Under the pieces are notes generated by a model that made no database searches, was not told the origin of the DNA, and saw only the letters and a list, made by a program, of their open reading frames with translations. Positions 8,349 to 12,317 of a DNA stretch of 12,317 bases are shown piece after piece. Both the position numbers and the translations under genes were made by a program. Within the stretch, counting starts at the first letter, position 1. Each line of letters opens with the position of its first letter. The DNA comes from an uncultured Oscillospiraceae bacterium (lineage in GTDB: Bacteria; Bacillota; Clostridia; Oscillospirales; Oscillospiraceae): contig CAKSWM010000017.1 of the NCBI GenBank assembly GCA_934511545.1, positions 1-12,317 on the forward strand, read 5' to 3'.

Positions 8349-8815
8349 TCGTTTTCCTCCTCTCCAAGTTCAAGCTTCAGCAGCGCAAGCGCCCTGCGCT
8401 GCCTTGTGGAGGCCGTGCCCTGCGGAATGCCGAGTATCCCGGCGGTCTCTTTCAGAGTATATCCCGCAAAGAACCTCAGCGTCACAACGTCGCGCAGCTC
8501 TCCGGGCAGACGCGCAAGCGCTTCCCGAAGGGGCAGGGAGTCAAACTGCTCCCCGGCCGTTTCCGGTATCTCATCAAGACTTACACAGTCTTTCCCCCGG
8601 CGTCTTTCGTTGTGACATTCGTTCACCAGTATGCGCATCATCCATGCGTCGAAAAGGCTCTCGTCCCGGAGCTTTCCGCAGGAGCGCAGCCCCTTGTAAA
8701 CGGCTTCTCCCAGCGCGTCGGCAGCCATTGCCTCGCTGCCGAGCCAGCCAAGCGCCGTGCGGTAGAGCTTTGTGTATATTTTCTCGCACCTCAGCGCAAA
8801 TTCTTTCTGGTTCAT
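8345..8815 (-). CDS. ECF-type RNA polymerase sigma factor
   Basis: Alternative sigma factor expected to direct a stress or cell-envelope regulon and probably its own operon. The 156-residue protein has region 2 at about 10-77 (SLFDAWMMRILVNECHNERRR is the part that contacts the -10 element) and region 4 at about 95-150 (REALARLPGELRDVVTLRFF, then the helix-turn-helix GYTLKETAGILGIPQGTAST). This two-domain layout without regions 1 and 3 is the ECF pattern. ATG 8815 has AAGGTGAG 6-8 nt upstream. It lies 84 bp downstream of the tail operon on the same strand, with a modest hairpin between them and no convincing promoter. It is cotranscribed with the anti-sigma gene that follows. Confidence 0.9.
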   Translation of the reverse strand: MNQKEFALRCEKIYTKLYRTALGWLGSEAMAADALGEAVYKGLRSCGKLRDESLFDAWMMRILVNECHNERRRGKDCVSLDEIPETAGEQFDSLPLREALARLPGELRDVVTLRFFAGYTLKETAGILGIPQGTASTRQRRALALLKLELGEEENE

Positions 8816-8857
8816 TCCAGCCTCACCTTCTTTCTCTCGGATCCGGATCTGTATATA

Positions 8858-8879
8858 AGACGCGGCAGAGGCCGCGTTT
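8858..8879 (-). terminator. Possible terminator at the end of the tail operon
   Basis: A GC-rich hairpin (stem 8858-8866 with 8871-8879, loop of 4 nt, core ACGCGGC/GCCGCGT) lies between the last tail-operon gene and the sigma factor. On the minus strand it is followed only by CTTATATA, not a clean T run, so termination may be partial and some tail-operon transcript could read into the sigma gene. Confidence 0.4.
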
Positions 8880-8899
8880 GATTTAAAGGATACTATTTT

Positions 8900-9154
8900 T
8901 TATTCGGCTTTTTCAAGCACTGCCAGCCTTGTGTCATGCTTTTGCAGCTTGGCCTCGTGCTCGTCCGTCCTCCGCCACAGTCTGTCATGCGCCTGACTGT
9001 TTTTCTGCGTCAGCTCTCCCAGATTCTTCTCAAGAAAGGCGCATATCCCGTTGAGTCTGGTGATGGAGGCGTTCAGGCTGACGACCGGCTTTATTACCGC
9101 CGCCGCAAATCCTACCAGCACGACGATAACGCCCACGACCTGCCATTCCGTCAC
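8900..9154 (-). CDS. Small membrane-anchored coiled-coil protein at the end of the tail operon (XhlA-like position)
   Basis: The 84-residue protein has one N-terminal membrane segment (about 5-26, VVGVIVVLVGFAAAVIKPVV). A long charged helix follows (about 28-84, with ENLxxL-type heptads such as LEKNLGELTQKN and HEAKLQKHDTRLAVLE) and is predicted to be a coiled coil. Small proteins of this build occur at the tail-to-lysis junction of clostridial prophages, in the place of XhlA of PBSX, and are thought to help holin action. The orientation here (anchor first, coil after) is the reverse of XhlA, so a strict family claim is not justified. The start is GTG 9154, overlapping the stop of the preceding gene (GTGA), with GGTGA just upstream. 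Neither a holin with two or more membrane segments nor an endolysin follows it. Confidence 0.75.
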   Translation of the reverse strand: MTEWQVVGVIVVLVGFAAAVIKPVVSLNASITRLNGICAFLEKNLGELTQKNSQAHDRLWRRTDEHEAKLQKHDTRLAVLEKAE

Positions 9155-9717
9155 GTTCCCTCACCAACTCTCTCCAGCTCCTGCCATACCATACCCTCAA
9201 TGTCCTCCCAGGCGGGAAACGCCGTCTCGATCTCGGCCCACGACGGATATACATAGACATAGACGACGTCAAGATGACAGGGCAGGATGCTCTCTATCCC
9301 CGTTTTCAGCTTTTCTATTCCGTCCGGCACTCCTCTTTTGCTGGGGAAGCTTATCTCGACGGTGTCCGGAGTTCCGGTCTCGCGCGCCTCTGCGTGAATG
9401 CCGCAGCCCGCAAGCGTTCTTGCAATGTCCGCCGGGCTGAAGCTCGCGCCGTCAATGCTGAGCAATGCGCAGAGCGCGGCCCGGCGTTCCTCCGTTGTGC
9501 CGTAAGCCGGGATATACGGCAGTATGCTCTCATATGCCGCCAGTCCCTCGTTTTCCGCCGTGACGGCATTGCTCTCCCGCTCCATATCCAGAAAGGTCCT
9601 GCAAATACCGTCCAGACATTCTCCAACGGCGTCCAGCTCGTCTGCGCCAAATCCCTCATACAGCTCATAGACCCGCATCGGCGCGAGCAGGTTTTTCATA
9701 TATTCGCCGTATCCCAT
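9151..9717 (-). CDS. Phage tail protein, DUF2313 (YmfQ/XkdU-like)
   Basis: Distal baseplate component of contractile tails, equivalent in position to gpI of P2 and XkdU of PBSX, where it joins the baseplate to the tail fibres. The 188-residue soluble protein begins with a helical region (1-60). It then has the pattern YGTTEERRAALCALL (72-86) and SPADIARTLAGCGI (94-107), typical of this family, in which a short helical bundle precedes a beta-rich end rich in aromatic residues (VVYVYVYPSW). ATG 9717 has GGAGG 9 nt upstream, inside the end of the baseplate J gene, and the gap between the two genes is 4 nt. In related operons the fibre gene follows directly; here the small membrane protein does. 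Confidence 0.85.
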   Translation of the reverse strand: MGYGEYMKNLLAPMRVYELYEGFGADELDAVGECLDGICRTFLDMERESNAVTAENEGLAAYESILPYIPAYGTTEERRAALCALLSIDGASFSPADIARTLAGCGIHAEARETGTPDTVEISFPSKRGVPDGIEKLKTGIESILPCHLDVVYVYVYPSWAEIETAFPAWEDIEGMVWQELERVGEGT

Positions 9718-9721
9718 CCCG

Positions 9722-10795
9722 TCACGCCTCCATTTCCGTTATCGTCAGCGTTCCGAGCACGGGCAGGTCGCCCGTGTCTGCCGGAACATCGGCGGCTGGT
9801 GAAACGAGCTTGTAGTTTTTAACGCCTTCGACAGAATATATCACATTTGCGACCGCGGCCGCAAGAAGGTCCTCGCTCAGCAGCCGTCCGCTGAAATACG
9901 CACTCACGGCGCTCTTTACGCGCTCCGAGACCTCCCCAAACGTATACCCGGCGGCGGGCAGCACCTGAGCGGAGACGTCCACCGATATGCTCTCCGGCGC
10001 GGAAACGTCGATATCAACGCATATCTCGCGGTCCGCTTCCAGCTTGTCCGCTACCGCCTGCACCAGTTGGGCCGACGGCACTCCGCTGTCTGACGAGATG
10101 ATGACGTCTACCGTACCGCGCCCTCTGTTCTTCGGCAGCACAACGGCTTTTGCAACGCCGTCGCAGGAAAGCGCGGTTTTCTCGTAATATGCCTTGTTGG
10201 CCCCGTTCGGCAGGGTCCTGTATGCGGAGATAACGCGCTCTCTCAGGCTTGCGTCGTTCTCCGCATCCGCTCCTCCGGAAAACGCCTCGGGATTGGTGCA
10301 GGCGGCAACGCCCTTCGGCGCCAGCATCATATAGCACACGCTGCCCGCGGGCACATTTCCCTGGCTTCCCGCCTCCTTCGCCTCGGCCTCGGCCTCACAG
10401 TACAGCTTGCCCGCCGTAATAACGGCGTCCTGCGTGGTCACAAATTCGGTCCCCGCTGCGGTCATGCAGGATGTCCCGGCGCCGGCGGTAATGTCGCTTT
10501 CCGCCGCCTCGTCTATGGAGAAACGGAGCTTTCCCCTCGCTTTGACCGCGCTCTTCCTCTCAAGCCCGCGCATCTGCGCGTGATAGTCAAGATGCTCTCC
10601 CTCTGCCGTCTGCGGGAACATCTGCCGTCTGACATATTCCTGCTGCACCGTGAGTGAAAATACCTGATATGCAAAAGCGCGCAGACGTATGGCCATGTCG
10701 CCGCCGTCGTTGAGCGCAAGGCCCGTGCGCGACTGCACGTCCGCCTTGAGCTCCTCATATATCTCATCCAATGTTTTCGTTTTCAGTTCCCCCAT
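9722..10795 (-). CDS. Baseplate J family protein (XkdT/gpJ-like)
   Basis: Structural wedge protein of the contractile-tail baseplate. The 357-residue length is that of XkdT and gpJ. The N-terminal part (1-75) has LDEIYEELKADVQSRTG and YVRRQMFPQTAEGEHLDYHA, the usual opening of baseplate J proteins (the segment giving DxxA/G near the first helix pair). The central part is beta-rich, with AGTEFVTTQD and GSQGNVPAGSV. The C-terminal third carries GGADAENDASLRERV and then PNGANKAYYEK, followed by a domain repeated in the family (GVAKAVVLPKNRGRGTVDV). The start ATG 10795 overlaps the preceding gene by 13 nt and has only a weak ribosome binding site, which suggests translational coupling. An alternative TTG at LDEIY (about 10772) is less likely. 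Confidence 0.93.
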   Translation of the reverse strand: MGELKTKTLDEIYEELKADVQSRTGLALNDGGDMAIRLRAFAYQVFSLTVQQEYVRRQMFPQTAEGEHLDYHAQMRGLERKSAVKARGKLRFSIDEAAESDITAGAGTSCMTAAGTEFVTTQDAVITAGKLYCEAEAEAKEAGSQGNVPAGSVCYMMLAPKGVAACTNPEAFSGGADAENDASLRERVISAYRTLPNGANKAYYEKTALSCDGVAKAVVLPKNRGRGTVDVIISSDSGVPSAQLVQAVADKLEADREICVDIDVSAPESISVDVSAQVLPAAGYTFGEVSERVKSAVSAYFSGRLLSEDLLAAAVANVIYSVEGVKNYKLVSPAADVPADTGDLPVLGTLTITEMEA

Positions 10796-11139
10796 TCGAT
10801 CTCAAATCCGCCGTCAGCGGCCGAAAACACCATCGACAGCTTCACTCCGTCATCCCCGGCGGGAAACAGCTCCAGCGACTCAAGCCGTATCCCCGTCTCG
10901 TCGGCCAGCGCCTCGGCGATATACTGCCTCGCGGCAGCCTCTCTTTGCGAGGGCGGTATCGCCGGAAGCAGATACAGTCTGCTCCCGAACTCCGGCATCA
11001 GCGCAAATCCTCCGCGCCTGGCGCACAGCTTCATTTCAACACGCTGTGCCAGCTCTCCGCTCCCCCGCACAGTCTCAAGACCGCCGTACCGTGAAGCGGC
11101 GTATTTTCCGTTCTGAAGCTTCAGCTCCGTATCACTCAC
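10783..11139 (-). CDS. Baseplate wedge protein, gp25/XkdS-like (DUF2634 type)
   Basis: Small baseplate protein (118 residues) of the gp25/W family, which sets the sheath-baseplate contact and starts sheath assembly in contractile tails. The family core is visible: GELAQRVEMKLCARRGG followed by FALMPEFGSRLYLLP, then a helix (REAAARQYIAEAL) and a closing beta pair (LELFP, VKLSMVFS). It lies between the spike protein and baseplate J, the expected place. The annotated start GTG 11139-11137 overlaps its own ribosome binding site GGAGGTG (11143-11137), so this GTG cannot use that site. The next in-frame codon at proper distance (8 nt) is ACG 11130-11128, which would give the N-terminus MELKLQNGKY. 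The gene overlaps the upstream one by 8 nt. Confidence 0.82.
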   Translation of the reverse strand: MSDTELKLQNGKYAASRYGGLETVRGSGELAQRVEMKLCARRGGFALMPEFGSRLYLLPAIPPSQREAAARQYIAEALADETGIRLESLELFPAGDDGVKLSMVFSAADGGFEIEWGN

Positions 11140-11503
11140 CTCCGACGGCCGTGCCGTTTACAACGAGCGCTCCCGTTATACTGACGATCCCGGCAAGCTC
11201 GATGGTCCCGTTCGGGCGTATGCGTATCTTTGCCGGGCCGGAGCCGATAACGACCTCGCCGCTCTCCGGCTCCTCCCCGCTCTGGACCGCGCCCGCGATG
11301 TATTCCCCCTCGCCGCCGCATTTGAGCACGAGCACGTCCTGCCCCGCTCTCGGCCGCCAGGAAAAGCCCCCGGGCGCGATCGTCTTAAGGTTCCGCATCT
11401 CCCCGTCCCGGTCAACACCGGCGTTTTCTCCGCCGATCGTGACTGTGCCTATGAACGCCGCGTCGCCCGCGGCGCGCGCGGCCGCTTTTTCAGAAAGCCA
11501 CAT
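11132..11503 (-). CDS. Baseplate assembly/spike protein, gpV-like (in place of XkdR)
   Basis: Probable central spike or baseplate V protein that tips the inner tube and pierces the envelope. The 123-residue protein begins with a short helix (1-16). It then has an OB-fold-like stretch (about 17-77: FIGTVTI, RPRAGQDVLVLKC, EYIAGAVQ) and a C-terminal run of short beta repeats (82-117, GEVVIGSG, KIRIRPNGTIELAG, VSITGALVVNG), which is the usual build of a minimal trimeric spike. The gene order fits both gpV and XkdR (DUF2577), and the fold pattern favours gpV. ATG 11503 has AAGGAG 9 nt upstream, inside the end of the previous gene. There is no lysozyme domain. Confidence 0.72.
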   Translation of the reverse strand: MWLSEKAAARAAGDAAFIGTVTIGGENAGVDRDGEMRNLKTIAPGGFSWRPRAGQDVLVLKCGGEGEYIAGAVQSGEEPESGEVVIGSGPAKIRIRPNGTIELAGIVSITGALVVNGTAVGGE

Positions 11504-11506
11504 ATA

Positions 11507-12317
11507 TCAAATCTCCTTCATCGTAATTACCGTCCGCCCTCCGCCTTCGCCCGCGCTCACCCGTGAGCGCAGAACGGAAAAGCTCCCGCAAATACCGGCG
11601 GGACTGTCGTTGAACTCTATAATGTCGCCCGGAAACGCCGCAAAAAGCTGCGGCGTTTCGATCACGTTCAGCCGTTCCTCGTCCCGGCTCCGCTCGATCT
11701 GGTATTGACCCGTGTGCCTCATCGCGTCGTAATATGTTGCCTTGGGAACGGTCACCACTCTCCGGCTGGAGCCCCCTCTGTCCAGAAAATCGCTGTTTTC
11801 AACAGTGCTCGTTATCCCCAGCGATTTGTTAACGACCGTTGCCGCGGAAATAACGCCGTACCGTTTCTCCGTATAGCGCTGCGAACATACGGCGCTTTTC
11901 CAGTCGATCTCCAGTCTGTCTCCGCATTCTCCGTCAAGGCGCAGAACGCCGTTCCTGTCGAACCACGGGCGGACTCCGCCGCCGAACCAGGCAAAGTTTT
12001 CGATAACGCCCCACTGGCTCTGTCCGCTCGTGACCTTGAATCCCTGCACCGCCGGGAGATCTCCTGTCCTGACCTCGCTGATCCCCCATGGATAAACGTG
12101 GTTTTCCAGTATGATGCTCAGCGTAGCGGGATAATACTCGGCCGCGACGGCCTCATTGTCCAGCAGCAGCGCCGCCATGGAGCGTCCCCGCAGCACGGCG
12201 GTAAAGCCGTTTTCATCGGCCGTTATCTCAAATTCGTCCACTCTCCCGGTAAACACCCGCTCGCCCTCATGCTCCGCCGCGAACGAGACCGCGCTCTTCA
12301 GTGCGGGCAGCATGGCC
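11507..12317 (-). CDS. Tail hub protein, XkdQ/gpD (late control D)-like, 5' end outside window
   Basis: Hub of the contractile-tail baseplate that connects the tube to the spike. The 268 residues from the first visible Met (12313) end at TGA 11509-11507, but the frame stays open to the window edge. The visible start lies inside the first domain (FTGRVDEFEI should be preceded by about 40-80 residues), so the true start is upstream. Recognisable parts are LRGRSMAALLLDNEAV, the hinge ATLSIILENHVYPWGI, FAWFGGGVRPWFDRNGVLRL and a C-terminal domain with IETPQLFAAFPGDIIEF. This order is that of the XkdQ group. The upstream genes (LysM protein, tape measure, tube, sheath) would be expected beyond the window. 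Confidence 0.8.
   Translation of the reverse strand, partial: AMLPALKSAVSFAAEHEGERVFTGRVDEFEITADENGFTAVLRGRSMAALLLDNEAVAAEYYPATLSIILENHVYPWGISEVRTGDLPAVQGFKVTSGQSQWGVIENFAWFGGGVRPWFDRNGVLRLDGECGDRLEIDWKSAVCSQRYTEKRYGVISAATVVNKSLGITSTVENSDFLDRGGSSRRVVTVPKATYYDAMRHTGQYQIERSRDEERLNVIETPQLFAAFPGDIIEFNDSPAGICGSFSVLRSRVSAGEGGGRTVITMKEI

Noticed and set aside
6960..8615. A 551-codon plus-strand open frame opposite the anti-sigma and sigma genes
   Set aside because: It begins inside the terminator hairpin region and runs antisense to two coupled genes with recognisable domains.
8820..8885. ECF-type promoter (AAAC...CGTC) ahead of the sigma gene
   Set aside because: The two elements are only 13 nt apart, shorter than the 16-17 expected, and they coincide with the two arms of the hairpin.

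Overview
The window looks like a chromosome segment of a GC-rich member of the Clostridia, probably a gut Oscillospirales-type organism. The signs are GC-rich third positions, strong AAGGAG/GGAGG ribosome binding sites, an AzgA-type purine permease, an NADP-type hexameric glutamate dehydrogenase, an ECF sigma factor paired with a DUF4179-type anti-sigma factor, and PBSX-like tail genes. This placement is an inference from gene content; no marker gene settles it.

Layout. (1) 1-3258, plus strand: the 3' part of an S9 peptidase, then a purine permease with its own sigma-A-type promoter and a strong terminator. (2) 3331-5276: a compact phage-type switch. A repressor with an HTH and an S24 self-cleaving domain is transcribed to the right. 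A zinc-ribbon protein and an N-acetylmuramoyl-L-alanine amidase (endolysin) are transcribed to the left. The 160-bp divergent spacer holds two near-consensus promoters and three copies of a 14-bp palindrome spaced 31 and 32 bp. (3) 5552-8815: chromosomal genes, namely glutamate dehydrogenase (plus) converging on an ECF sigma/anti-sigma pair (minus), separated by a 48-bp perfect palindrome that works as a two-way terminator. (4) 8900-12317, minus strand: the distal end of a contractile-tail (PBSX/R-tailocin-like) operon. In transcription order it encodes a tail-hub protein (runs off the window), a spike/baseplate V-like protein, a gp25/XkdS-like baseplate wedge, baseplate J, an XkdU-like DUF2313 protein and a small membrane-anchored coiled-coil protein.

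How they may work together. The tail operon ends without a visible fibre gene and without an endolysin. An endolysin sits about 4.8 kb away under a self-cleaving repressor, beyond ordinary host genes. One reading is a domesticated tail particle (tailocin) whose lysis gene is housed in a separate SOS-responsive unit. The alternative is two unrelated prophage remnants. The sequence cannot decide between them. No integrase, terminase, capsid or replication gene is visible.

The most unusual details are the three-operator switch, an endolysin reading frame with no ATG/GTG/TTG where its family would start (an ACG stands at the ideal distance from the ribosome binding site), and the fibre-less end of the tail operon.
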